Shown here: positions 1 to 7,292 of the stretch, in pieces | Layout of the letters: every line of letters begins with the position of its first letter | Numbering within the stretch: the stretch's first letter is position 1 | NCBI GenBank assembly: GCA_964611645.1 | Contig: CAZTAO010000061.1 | Span: 1 to 28,514 of the forward strand | Direction: 5' to 3' | DNA: 28,514 bases | From: CAZTAO01 sp964611645 | GTDB taxonomy: Bacteria; Armatimonadota; UBA5829 | Position numbers and translations under genes: made by a program | Notes under the pieces: generated by a model | What the model was told of the DNA's origin: nothing | Database searches by the model: none | What the model saw: only the letters and a program-made list of their open reading frames with translations

Positions 1-40
1 ACGAGAGGCAGGGGCACCAAACACAATTTACACACTTCAG

Positions 41-111
41 TTGACACGACCGTATTTGCCTGTAACGGTCTTGACAAACAGTGTGACCGTGCTACAATAA
101 AAGTGTCGACA
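41..111 (+). promoter_or_regulatory. Promoter of first pseudopilin gene with TGTCGACA motif
   Basis: A good sigma70-type promoter: TTGACA at 71-76, 16-nt spacer, TACAAT at 93-98. An 8-bp palindrome TGTCGACA lies at 104-111, five bases after the -10 box, where transcription should start. A second TTGACA at 41-46 and a 6-bp inverted repeat (GACCGT 48-53, ACGGTC 65-70) lie upstream. The same arrangement recurs at the next two genes. Seen in sequence; function as an operator is inference. Confidence 0.75.
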
Positions 112-155
112 GTTGCAGTACATAGTCGAGAAAACAACGGAGGCTAGGAGAAGCA

Positions 156-863
156 ATGAAAAGACGCACTGGTTTTACGCTCATAGAACTCTTGGTGGTC
201 ATAGCGATCATCGCCATACTGGCGGCGATCCTCTTCCCTGTTTTTGCGAAGGCAAGGGAAAAGGCGCGACAGGCATCATGTCTGAGCAATATGAAGCAGC
301 AGGGACTTGCCCTGATGCAGTATGTTCAGGACTATGACGAAGTATTTCCCGATCTGCTGGGTCTGAACGGAATATGGAACGCAGACTGGACTCCGGCATC
401 TCCCTACGGAGTCATGTACCAACTCGTGCCCTACATCAAGAGCACCGGCGTGCTGAAGTGCCCCAGCCGCAAAGGTAAGATCGGCTACCAGGTCAACGCG
501 TATCACTCTCAGTCCATATATGGTTTCTACTTCAATGGATGGGGAATGGTACCGGGCCGCTACTCGTCTCCCGCGGCTCTGGCTGAGATAGTCAGCCCGG
601 CGGCTGTCGTGTGCATATACGATATGGCTAGCGAGAGCGATGGCGGCGACATGAACGAGGGATGGTATGCTGGCTGGGCTACCGATCCTCCCGCGGCAAC
701 CTATATGAGCATCCCCCACAGCGGTGGCTTCGAGCATGTGTTTGCAGACGGCCACGCGAAGTGGTTCAAGATCACAGGCTGCGCGACCATCATCAACAAC
801 GGCGGCTGGTGCCACACTATTCCTGAGTATGGAGCCAGTTTCAACAAGAACTACAACCCGTAG
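156..863 (+). CDS. Pseudopilin-like protein with H-X9-DG domain (copy 1)
   Basis: A 235-aa type IV pilin/type II secretion pseudopilin-like protein. The N-terminus has the prepilin peptidase site, cleaved after Gly6 in MKRRTG/FTLIELL, with the conserved Glu at mature position 5 (residue 11) and a long hydrophobic helix that continues into FPVFAKAREKARQ. The C-terminus carries PHSGGFEHVFADGHAKW, which matches H-X9-DG. Such proteins occur in large paralogous sets in Armatimonadota and Planctomycetota; their exact role (minor pilin, secretion or surface protein) is mostly unknown. The ATG at 156 is chosen because AGGAG lies at 146-150, five bases upstream. It is a single-gene unit with its own promoter and terminator, followed by two paralogs. 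The body is much closer to copy 2 (shared CPSRKGK and GYQVNAYH) than to copy 3. Confidence 0.93.
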   Translation: MKRRTGFTLIELLVVIAIIAILAAILFPVFAKAREKARQASCLSNMKQQGLALMQYVQDYDEVFPDLLGLNGIWNADWTPASPYGVMYQLVPYIKSTGVLKCPSRKGKIGYQVNAYHSQSIYGFYFNGWGMVPGRYSSPAALAEIVSPAAVVCIYDMASESDGGDMNEGWYAGWATDPPAATYMSIPHSGGFEHVFADGHAKWFKITGCATIINNGGWCHTIPEYGASFNKNYNP

Positions 864-896
864 ATTCCTCCGTACAGTGGATACTTAGCGAAGAGA

Positions 897-927
897 CGCC
901 CGACCTTCATTGGTCGGGCGCTTTTTT
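897..927 (+). terminator. Intrinsic terminator of copy 1
   Basis: Perfect 9-bp stem CGCCCGACC (897-905) and GGTCGGGCG (912-920) with a 6-nt loop, followed by C and six T residues (922-927). The stem sequence is almost the same as in the terminators after copies 2 and 3. Confidence 0.92.
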
Positions 928-958
928 CGACGATGCGTCCTTTTTTCGCGAGTACCCC

Positions 959-1001
959 TTGACAATGCGTTGCAGGGTGCTACAATTACAGTGTCGACAC
1001 T
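959..1001 (+). promoter_or_regulatory. Promoter of second pseudopilin gene with 12-bp palindrome
   Basis: TTGACA at 959-964, 16-nt spacer, TACAAT at 981-986. The palindrome AGTGTCGACACT at 990-1001 contains TGTCGACA at 992-999, again five bases after the -10 box. Sequence after the motif is unrelated to that of copies 1 and 3, so the shared motif is not just general similarity of the leaders. Confidence 0.78.
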
Positions 1002-1038
1002 AGTGTTATGGGGTCGGTAAAAAATCGGAGGCAAAGGA

Positions 1039-1740
1039 ATGAAGACACGAAGAGGTTTTACACTAATCGAACTATTGGTAGTTATCGCGATCATTGCCAT
1101 ACTGGCAGCCATTCTGTTCCCGGTTTTCGCCAAGGCAAGAGAAAAGGCCCGCCAGGCGTCCTGCCTGAGTAACCAGAAGCAGATTGGCCTTGCACTGATG
1201 CAATATGTACAGGACTACGACGAGATCTTTCCGGACCTTGTCTACTATCCAACCATCTACGATGGCACAGCATTCACATCCCCATACGGTGTGTTCCTCT
1301 ATCTTGCTCCGTATATAAAGAGCGTAGGAGTATTGAAGTGCCCGAGCCGCAAAGGCAAGGTTGGCTATCAGGTGAATGCCTACCACGCTCAGAGCATTTT
1401 CGGCTTTACGTTCAACGGCATATGGAGTCTGGGGCGGTATTCAACCCCTGCGGCCTTGGCTGAGCTACAGAGTCCTTCCAGTATCGTCGGGATATACGAT
1501 ATGGCTGGGGAGGGCGATACCGGCGACGCTAACCCGGGTTGGTTCTATGGCTGGGCCACGGATCCTCCTCTCGCTTCGTATATGTCGATACCTCACAACG
1601 GCGGTATGACGCACGTCTTCGCAGATGGTCACGCAAAGTGGCTGAAGATCACCGGCCAGTCGACCATTATCGGATCCGGTGGTTGGTGCCAGACGGTTCC
1701 GGAGTACGGCGCCAGCTTCAACAAGAACTACAACCCGTAG
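1039..1740 (+). CDS. Pseudopilin-like protein with H-X9-DG domain (copy 2)
   Basis: A 233-aa paralog of the preceding gene. It has the same prepilin peptidase site after Gly6 (MKTRRG/FTLIELL), Glu at mature position 5, the hydrophobic helix and the KAREKARQASCLSN continuation. The mid-region cysteine motif CPSRKGK and the C-terminal PHNGGMTHVFADGHAKW (H-X9-DG) are kept. The ATG at 1039 has a purine-rich leader with GGAGG at 1027-1031, and the reading frame begins exactly at the conserved N-terminus. It has its own promoter and terminator. Likely exported and inserted through the type IV pilus/type II secretion machinery; specific role unknown. Confidence 0.93.
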   Translation: MKTRRGFTLIELLVVIAIIAILAAILFPVFAKAREKARQASCLSNQKQIGLALMQYVQDYDEIFPDLVYYPTIYDGTAFTSPYGVFLYLAPYIKSVGVLKCPSRKGKVGYQVNAYHAQSIFGFTFNGIWSLGRYSTPAALAELQSPSSIVGIYDMAGEGDTGDANPGWFYGWATDPPLASYMSIPHNGGMTHVFADGHAKWLKITGQSTIIGSGGWCQTVPEYGASFNKNYNP

Positions 1741-1774
1741 CTGCGTTGCACAGGGATGTAAAGAGACAACGAGA

Positions 1775-1802
1775 CGCCCGACCTTCCAAGGCCGGGCGTT
1801 TT
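1775..1802 (+). terminator. Intrinsic terminator of copy 2
   Basis: Stem CGCCCG-A-CC (1775-1783) with GG-C-CGGGCG (1790-1798), one A-C mismatch, loop of about 6 nt, then TTTT at 1799-1802. Almost identical to the terminator after copy 3. Confidence 0.88.
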
Positions 1803-1848
1803 GTTGTCTTGCTGTCTGAAGAATTGTCTCAAAAGGTCTCCAAACCCC

Positions 1849-1889
1849 TTGACAATGCGTGTGGGCATGATACACTAACAGTGTCGACA
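1849..1889 (+). promoter_or_regulatory. Promoter of third pseudopilin gene with TGTCGACA motif
   Basis: TTGACA at 1849-1854, 16-nt spacer, TACACT at 1871-1876, and TGTCGACA at 1882-1889, five bases after the -10 box as in the other two copies. The -35 region resembles that of copy 2 (CCCCTTGACAATGCGT), while the leader after the motif matches copy 1. Confidence 0.78.
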
Positions 1890-1934
1890 GTTGCAGTACA
1901 TAGTCGAGAAAAACAATGGAGGCTAGGAGAAGCA

Positions 1935-2642
1935 ATGAAGAGACGCGCTGGTTTTACACTGATTGAACTCTTGGTAGTCATAGCGATCATCGCTATACTG
2001 GCGGCGATCCTGTTCCCGGTGTTTGCAAAGGCAAGGGAAAAGGCCCGTCAGGCAGCCTGCACAAGCAACACCAAACAGATTGGCCTGGCCATAATGCAGT
2101 ATGTTCAGGACTACGACGAAGTCTACCCGACTTGTAACTGGGGCCTGGTGTTCAACGCAGCCGGGACATTCCTGGCTCCGCCTTACGGCGTGTATGCCGT
2201 GCTGGATCCGTACCTCAAGAGCAGAGACGTAATGAAGTGCCCCAGCCGGACAGGCAGGGTCGGCTATCAACAGAACGGGCAGAATGCTAACTCCATCTGG
2301 GGTGTCCAGTGGGGTGGGGCCTGGGGGATGAGCGGCTTGCTCAACGCGCCCGCTGCACTTGCGGAAGTCAACAGCCCCGCAAACATCATCTCCGGAATGG
2401 AGATGCTCACCAACACAGACCACGGCGACAACAACTACGGTTGGTACACAGGGTGGGCGACTGTTCCTATGTATAACCCCACAATCAACCTGCCACACAA
2501 CGGTGGCATGCAGCACATATATGCCGATGGTCACGTGAAGTGGCTGAAGATCGAGAACCAGGCTACCATCATAGCTACCGGCGGGTGGTGCTACACCGTC
2601 CCCGAGTGGCAGACAAGCTTCAATAAGAAATACAATCCGTAG
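1935..2642 (+). CDS. Pseudopilin-like protein with H-X9-DG domain (copy 3)
   Basis: A 235-aa member of the same family. The prepilin site is MKRRAG/FTLIELL with Glu11, followed by the hydrophobic helix, KAREKARQAACTSN and a C-terminal PHNGGMQHIYADGHVKW (H-X9-DG). The frame is open further upstream to 1539, but the ATG at 1935 is the start: AGGAG at 1925-1929 precedes it, the prepilin leader begins there, and the upstream extension would run through the promoter and the previous terminator. The central region is clearly more diverged from copies 1 and 2 (CPSRTGRVGYQQNGQNANS). It has its own promoter and terminator. Specific role unknown. Confidence 0.93.
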   Translation: MKRRAGFTLIELLVVIAIIAILAAILFPVFAKAREKARQAACTSNTKQIGLAIMQYVQDYDEVYPTCNWGLVFNAAGTFLAPPYGVYAVLDPYLKSRDVMKCPSRTGRVGYQQNGQNANSIWGVQWGGAWGMSGLLNAPAALAEVNSPANIISGMEMLTNTDHGDNNYGWYTGWATVPMYNPTINLPHNGGMQHIYADGHVKWLKIENQATIIATGGWCYTVPEWQTSFNKKYNP

Positions 2643-2676
2643 GCTTGCGGAGCCGGAACAACCAGAGATAGCGAAA

Positions 2677-2704
2677 CGCCCGACCTTCCGAGGCCGGGCG
2701 TTTT
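2677..2704 (+). terminator. Intrinsic terminator of copy 3
   Basis: Stem CGCCCG-A-CCT (from 2677) with AGG-C-CGGGCG (to 2700), short loop, then TTTT at 2701-2704. Same core as the two upstream terminators. Confidence 0.88.
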
Positions 2705-2756
2705 CGGTTCTGTTCTGCTCTTGGTTTTCTCTCGTTCAGAAAGACTCCATCCTCGG

Positions 2757-2930
2757 TTACGAGGCTTTCCCTACCGCAGCAGTCTTTCGTTGAAACTCCA
2801 TCAACTCATCGGTCCGAACGCGCCAGTATTCCAACTGTTCCTCACGCGTCATTCCAGCCAGCTTCGCCTGCACCTTCGCGGCTCCTGTGTGTTTCATATC
2901 CACACAGTCAAAGCTCTTCTTCGCTGCCAT
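2757..2930 (-). CDS. Small antitoxin-like protein, 57 aa
   Basis: A short open frame on the minus strand, from ATG at 2930-2928 to TAA at 2759-2757. The protein begins MAAKKSFDCVDMKHTGAAKV and continues with an amphipathic part containing MTREEQLEYWRVRTDEL. The pattern KKSFDCVxMKxxGAxK plus MTxEEELxxW is one I recognise from small proteins encoded next to PIN or RelE-type toxins, so antitoxin-like is the best guess. A Shine-Dalgarno-like AGGTG lies 8 bases upstream, and a TATAAT (minus strand, 2961-2956) could be its -10 box. No toxin gene is adjacent, so it appears orphaned. It lies between the pseudopilin genes and the LamG gene and points the opposite way. Confidence 0.65.
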   Translation of the reverse strand: MAAKKSFDCVDMKHTGAAKVQAKLAGMTREEQLEYWRVRTDELMEFQRKTAAVGKAS

Positions 2931-3027
2931 AGTTGAGCACCTATTCCCCGCAACAATTATACCATACGTGGGTCAAGGTCATCGGAATGCAGTGGGCGTG
3001 CAGTGGTTAGCATGTGGCCTCCCCGTA

Positions 3028-3054
3028 GTCGACAGTGATATAATACTGTCGACA
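3028..3054 (+). promoter_or_regulatory. Extended -10 promoter framed by inverted GTCGACAGT arms
   Basis: TATAAT at 3039-3044 is preceded by TG at 3036-3037 (extended -10). It lies between perfect 9-bp inverted arms GTCGACAGT (3028-3036) and ACTGTCGAC (3045-3053). The right arm includes TGTCGACA (3047-3054), the motif of the pseudopilin promoters. No good -35 box is seen at the usual distance. It drives the LamG gene at 3083. Confidence 0.65.
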
Positions 3055-3082
3055 CGCATTCGGAGCCTGGAGGTCCAGCATC

Positions 3083-5860
3083 GTGAAGCTCATTTCCGTG
3101 CTCTCTCTTATTATGCTTGTGCTGGCGACGTGTCCGCTCAACGCGGCAGATGGGCTTGTTGCTCACTACAGCTTCGACCGGATCGATGGCCCAATCGTCC
3201 CCGACCTCAGCGGCAATGGCAACAACGGGCGCATCATAGGCGGAGTGAAGCCGGCTGTTGGGCATTGGGGCGCTGCGCTGGAGTTTGATGGCATCGACGG
3301 ATATGTCGACTGTGGCGCGAATCCCACCCTCGATATGACCACTGCGGGCACGGTCACAGTCTGGTGCCGACCGGGCGACGCGGTCAAGGGCGGACTGATT
3401 GCGCGGGCTACCGGCAGCAACTGGGAAGATATGCGCCTGCTGCTGGCTATCTACACCTGGCGCAGGAACGAAGAACCCTGGATTGCGGGGTCTATCGCCG
3501 ACGGCAAGCTTGGAAACTACTTCGACAGCTACCCCAAGCTTGTCCCCGGCCAGTGGGTCCACCTGGCATTCACATTCGACGGCAAGACCATCTCGGTCTA
3601 CGGAAACGGCATTCTCACTTTTTCGATGGATCAGACGGCCGTGCCGAATATGAAAGGCGTGCCGCTGACCATCAGCAGGTGCACAGGTGGCGGGCTGGGG
3701 GATGAGTATTTCTGCGGGATGATCGATGATGTTCGCCTCTACAACCGAGGGCTGTCCCACTCAGAGATACTCGGCATCTACAAAGCCGATGCAGCCAAAC
3801 GGGGCCACGACCTGAGTGTCTTCGAAAAGCCCGTCCTGAAAGCCGCGGTGTACGACATTCCCGGCAAGGCTGTCGCTACCGTCGACACCAAGATGCTCCA
3901 GCCGCTGCCAAGTGGGGCAAGCATAGCCGCTGAGCTTCTTGCGGCCAAACCGGCGCGCGTTCTGAGGAAAGCAAGGGTTGGCGACATACCCAAAGTCGGT
4001 GACTCGGAAGCTATCTTCGATCTCAAAGGTCTTCTCGTGGGAACCTACACCATTCGCGTTCAGGTGATAGGCCCAGGTGGCAAGCACATTGGAAAACCGG
4101 TTGAGGACGAGGTCTGTTACAAGGGCGTTCCGTCAGAATGGAAAGGCGTCAAGATACTCAATAACCTCTGCTGGGAACTGGCCAATCTCAAGTCCAGACC
4201 TGGTGGCAGTATTCCGGCAGGCAGCAGCTTCAACATGCCGCGTGACAGGTGGGTGTTCGTTCAGGCCACGGCAGACTTGAGGAGTGGCGGGCAAGCCTGG
4301 GCATCCATAGACGACGGATCTAAGGAGACTGCGTCGAGTTCGGGCAGGATTGAGCTGATGCGATGCCTGAAGGCTGGCAAGCACACCCTTCACCTGGGGA
4401 GCTCCGGCAAGGCAACAATCCAGCAGGTGGTGGTCCGGGCGGTTCCGGAACTGCAATATGCCTTCTACGGCGCATCTTCCGACATTGCGCCTTACGGCCC
4501 GTATGACTGGAGCTTCCTGACCAAAGACATCTTGCCCAATGCCAACACAATCATTGACCTCGCCGACGCAAGCGACCTGCCGCTATCCAAGGAGCATATG
4601 GCGGACATCAACGCCTGGCGAGCGTCCGGCAGGCGGTGGCTCGCGCTAGTCTCGCGGCCTGACGTTTCCGGCTCCGGAGATGAGGCCGTGCGGCAGGTGA
4701 TGGACAAATGGAGCAGAAGCCCTGGTCTATCTCAGGACTACATGGATGGAATAATGGTGGATGAGTTCGAGGGGACCGACCATCAATCGTTCGATGCATA
4801 CCGGGCGGCTGTGCAGCAGATAAGCGCCAAGTTCCCCGGCAAGGTCTTCCGGCCATACTTCGTGCGGCCGTGGGGAGGAAAGCGCGCCACAGACTTCTTC
4901 AACGCTTGCGTGGATCGTGGCGATATCGTCTACTCCGAAAACTATCTTTCCGAGCCTCAGACCGAGGCGGATGCGCGGAGGATACTGAGCACCGTCTCAA
5001 GCTACTTCTCCGAGATGCAGCAGGAGTTTCCTGGGGGAGCTATGAAGTCCGGTATCACTCTCAGCGACTCCTGCGCGCCGACCATCAGCCTCAACAGTCA
5101 CGCGAATGTGGACTACCGGGTCTTCCAGGACATGCAGTTCAGGCTTCTGGCGACTCACCCGGCGCTCTTTGGCCTGAACGGGATCCAGGAATACCACTCC
5201 GGCTACTGCGATGAGGAGACACTGCGACTCACGGGCCGCCTGATGCGCCACTACGCCCTCGAAGGCAGCACCCAGCCTCTCATCAAAGACCCATACAAGC
5301 TCTCGCACATCACGAATCCGGAGTTCATTGCTGGAACAGCAGGATGGGAGGTCTCGCCCGCCGAAGAGGGAAGTGTGCAGGCAGGATCATTCCCCGGCTA
5401 TGCGAAGCTACAGGGGCGGTACAGCGGGGGCAACGACACGTTCCTGCTGACCCGCAGAAGCGCCGTCCGACCAAACCGGTTCAGCCAGAAAATTGTGAAC
5501 CTGACCCCCGGCAGGCTATACTCTATGAAGATGATCACCGGCGACTACGGCGATTTGGCCGGGGAGGTGTCCGACAAGAAGCTGCCCGCGTTGAGCATTA
5601 AGCTGGAAAACGTGGAGTTGCTTACCGGCCCGAGGAAGTCGTTCGACTACCCGTTCCCGAACAATTACTCCCACTCGCTGGGCAAGTTCAACGCGTCGCA
5701 CAAGTACTGGATGAACTTTCACTGGCGGGTCTTCCGGGCAAAGGGCAAGTCGGCGAAGCTGACAGTCTCAGACTGGCAAACCGATACAACCCCCGGCGGC
5801 CCAATCGGCCAGCAGTTGATGTTGGGTTTCATAGAGATCGAACCATATATAGGAGAATAA
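3083..5860 (+). CDS. Secreted LamG-domain protein with putative TIM-barrel hydrolase region
   Basis: A 925-aa protein with a GTG start at 3083 and GGAGG at 3069-3073. Residues 1-22 form a signal peptide ending near LNAA. Residues about 24-235 are a LamG/concanavalin A-like jelly roll (GLVAHYSFDR, DLSGNGNNG, LEFDGIDGYVDCG, MIDDVRLYNRGLS), a glycan- or protein-binding fold. A linker and small beta domains follow. Residues about 470-740 look like an alpha/beta barrel: YMDGIMVDEFEG places D560, E561 and E563 at a strand end, as in glycosidase-like barrels. The C-terminus (from about residue 755) is a jelly-roll-like domain. No known GH family is assigned with confidence. The stop is two bases before the M20 gene, so the two are one operon. 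Promoter motif shared with the pseudopilin genes. Confidence 0.82.
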   Translation: MKLISVLSLIMLVLATCPLNAADGLVAHYSFDRIDGPIVPDLSGNGNNGRIIGGVKPAVGHWGAALEFDGIDGYVDCGANPTLDMTTAGTVTVWCRPGDAVKGGLIARATGSNWEDMRLLLAIYTWRRNEEPWIAGSIADGKLGNYFDSYPKLVPGQWVHLAFTFDGKTISVYGNGILTFSMDQTAVPNMKGVPLTISRCTGGGLGDEYFCGMIDDVRLYNRGLSHSEILGIYKADAAKRGHDLSVFEKPVLKAAVYDIPGKAVATVDTKMLQPLPSGASIAAELLAAKPARVLRKARVGDIPKVGDSEAIFDLKGLLVGTYTIRVQVIGPGGKHIGKPVEDEVCYKGVPSEWKGVKILNNLCWELANLKSRPGGSIPAGSSFNMPRDRWVFVQATADLRSGGQAWASIDDGSKETASSSGRIELMRCLKAGKHTLHLGSSGKATIQQVVVRAVPELQYAFYGASSDIAPYGPYDWSFLTKDILPNANTIIDLADASDLPLSKEHMADINAWRASGRRWLALVSRPDVSGSGDEAVRQVMDKWSRSPGLSQDYMDGIMVDEFEGTDHQSFDAYRAAVQQISAKFPGKVFRPYFVRPWGGKRATDFFNACVDRGDIVYSENYLSEPQTEADARRILSTVSSYFSEMQQEFPGGAMKSGITLSDSCAPTISLNSHANVDYRVFQDMQFRLLATHPALFGLNGIQEYHSGYCDEETLRLTGRLMRHYALEGSTQPLIKDPYKLSHITNPEFIAGTAGWEVSPAEEGSVQAGSFPGYAKLQGRYSGGNDTFLLTRRSAVRPNRFSQKIVNLTPGRLYSMKMITGDYGDLAGEVSDKKLPALSIKLENVELLTGPRKSFDYPFPNNYSHSLGKFNASHKYWMNFHWRVFRAKGKSAKLTVSDWQTDTTPGGPIGQQLMLGFIEIEPYIGE

Positions 5861-5862
5861 CA

Positions 5863-7149
5863 ATGACCCAGATAACCCAGGAAGCAATACACAGCGCGGT
5901 AGGCAAGCATTCTGATGAGATAATCCAGTGGCTCCAGACGCTGGTCAGGTTCCCGTCTGAGAACAGGCCACCGATTGGCGAGGAGAAAGCAGCGCAGGAA
6001 TGGGTGGCCCAGCAGTGCCGCAAGCAGGGTTGGGAGACGGACGTGTTCGAGCCTACGGAAGTTCCCGGCATCGAGGAACACAAGTACTGGCTCAAGGGCC
6101 GCGACTACAAAGACAGGCCCAACGTGGTGGCAACCTGGCCCGGAAGCGGCAAGGGAAAGTCGATACTTATCAGCGGGCATGTGGATGTCGCGCCTTTCGA
6201 GCCGGACAACTGGAAAGTCTGCCGACCGTATGAGCCAGTGGTAATCGACGGCAAAATGTACGGCCGCGGCACGGCAGATATGAAGGCCGGGCTGGCGTGC
6301 GGATATTGGGCTATGAGGATTCTCCAGGAACTTGGGTTCGAGCCGCAGGGGAAGATTATCTTCGAGAGTCTGGCTGATGAGGAGTTCGCCAGCGGCAACG
6401 GGACCCTGGCAGCGCGTGTAAAGGGCCACAACGCCGATTTTGCGCTGGTTACCGAGCCAACCCGGATGAGAGTCCTCCCGACCTGCATGGGCGCGTTCCT
6501 GGGCAATATGACCATCAAAGGCAGCGCGGGGATGCCGTACATGGGCAAGGCCATCGCCAACCCCATCAACGGCGCGGCGCGGGCCATTGAGTTATTCTCC
6601 AAGTGGCAGGAGAAGTGGCGGGCGGAGAACTACCACCCAATGTTCGACGAGCCGGGATCGGAACTCAACACTCTCTTGTGGAGAATGGGCACAACCTATC
6701 CCGACGAGTTCACCCAGATGGGCACTCCGCTGGTTGCCTGGATTTCCTGGATAAACTGGTGCCACCCCGGAATGACCGAGGACGAGTTCTACAAGCGGTT
6801 CAGGGCTTACTGGACAGAGAACATAGAGAAAGACGAATTGCTCAAGCAGTTTGAAATCGCCATCGAACCCGATTTTCACTACGTGAGGCCCTGGGAGACT
6901 CCCACAGACGATCCCGGCTTTGTTGCGCTTGTCGATTCTTTCAAGACATATTCCGGAGCCGCCCCAACCATCGCAGGCGGCCCCTACTCCGCCGACATAG
7001 CCATCTACGGAGACCCCGGCGGGATGCCGGTCGCCTACCTCGGCCCCACCGGCGGCAACCTCCACGGCTCCGACGAGTGGGTGGATGTGCAGGACGTTCT
7101 AGATTGCACCGGCATCATCGCGACTATGGTTGCCGAGTGGTGTGGGTAG
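5863..7149 (+). CDS. M20 family metallopeptidase (ArgE/DapE-like)
   Basis: A 428-aa zinc amidohydrolase/peptidase of the M20 family, which removes N-acyl groups or cleaves dipeptides through two metal ions. The metal and catalytic residues are in order: H106 and D108 in ISGHVDVAPF, bridging D139 in YGRGTADMKAG, general base E173 with E174 in ADEEF, and a C-terminal H401 in NLHGSDEW. No signal peptide is seen, so it should be cytoplasmic. AGGAG at 5851-5855 overlaps the end of the LamG gene and precedes the ATG by 7 bases. Coupling to a secreted LamG protein suggests processing of imported products, but the substrate cannot be told from sequence. ArgE, DapE and CPG2-type activities are all possible. 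Confidence 0.9.
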   Translation: MTQITQEAIHSAVGKHSDEIIQWLQTLVRFPSENRPPIGEEKAAQEWVAQQCRKQGWETDVFEPTEVPGIEEHKYWLKGRDYKDRPNVVATWPGSGKGKSILISGHVDVAPFEPDNWKVCRPYEPVVIDGKMYGRGTADMKAGLACGYWAMRILQELGFEPQGKIIFESLADEEFASGNGTLAARVKGHNADFALVTEPTRMRVLPTCMGAFLGNMTIKGSAGMPYMGKAIANPINGAARAIELFSKWQEKWRAENYHPMFDEPGSELNTLLWRMGTTYPDEFTQMGTPLVAWISWINWCHPGMTEDEFYKRFRAYWTENIEKDELLKQFEIAIEPDFHYVRPWETPTDDPGFVALVDSFKTYSGAAPTIAGGPYSADIAIYGDPGGMPVAYLGPTGGNLHGSDEWVDVQDVLDCTGIIATMVAEWCG

Positions 7150-7183
7150 ATTAACAACCCCGGATCGTGCGCGATCACTGAAA

Positions 7184-7225
7184 CTCCCTCTCCCCGGCCT
7201 CCGGGGAGAGGGTTGGGGTGAGGGG
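7184..7225. repeat. Dispersed palindromic repeat (CCCTCTCC...GGAGAGGG type)
   Basis: Perfect 12-bp arms CCCTCTCCCCGG (7186-7197) and CCGGGGAGAGGG (7201-7212) with a 3-nt loop, followed by TTGGGGTGAGGGG. This is a well-known intergenic repeat type in many bacterial genomes, often mis-translated as LTPTLSPxxGERE. A degenerate copy in opposite orientation is at 14866-14899. It may also act as a terminator-like hairpin after the M20 gene. Confidence 0.85.
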
Positions 7226-7292
7226 AAGAGATAGACCTTGCGATATTGTACTCACCCGATCACACACTTGGGCATACCCAACGGAGGTCCCC

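Noticed and set aside
1539..1934. Upstream extension of the third pseudopilin frame
   Set aside because: It overlaps copy 2, its terminator and the copy 3 promoter; the prepilin leader and ribosome site fix the start at 1935.
1775..2704. Possible CRISPR-like array from the repeated CGCCCGACC hairpins
   Set aside because: The repeats are about 900 bases apart, each after a stop codon with a T-tract; they are terminators.
2957..3760. Long minus-strand open frame opposite the LamG gene
   Set aside because: It is antisense to a clear signal peptide and LamG domain, has no recognisable protein pattern and no ribosome site.
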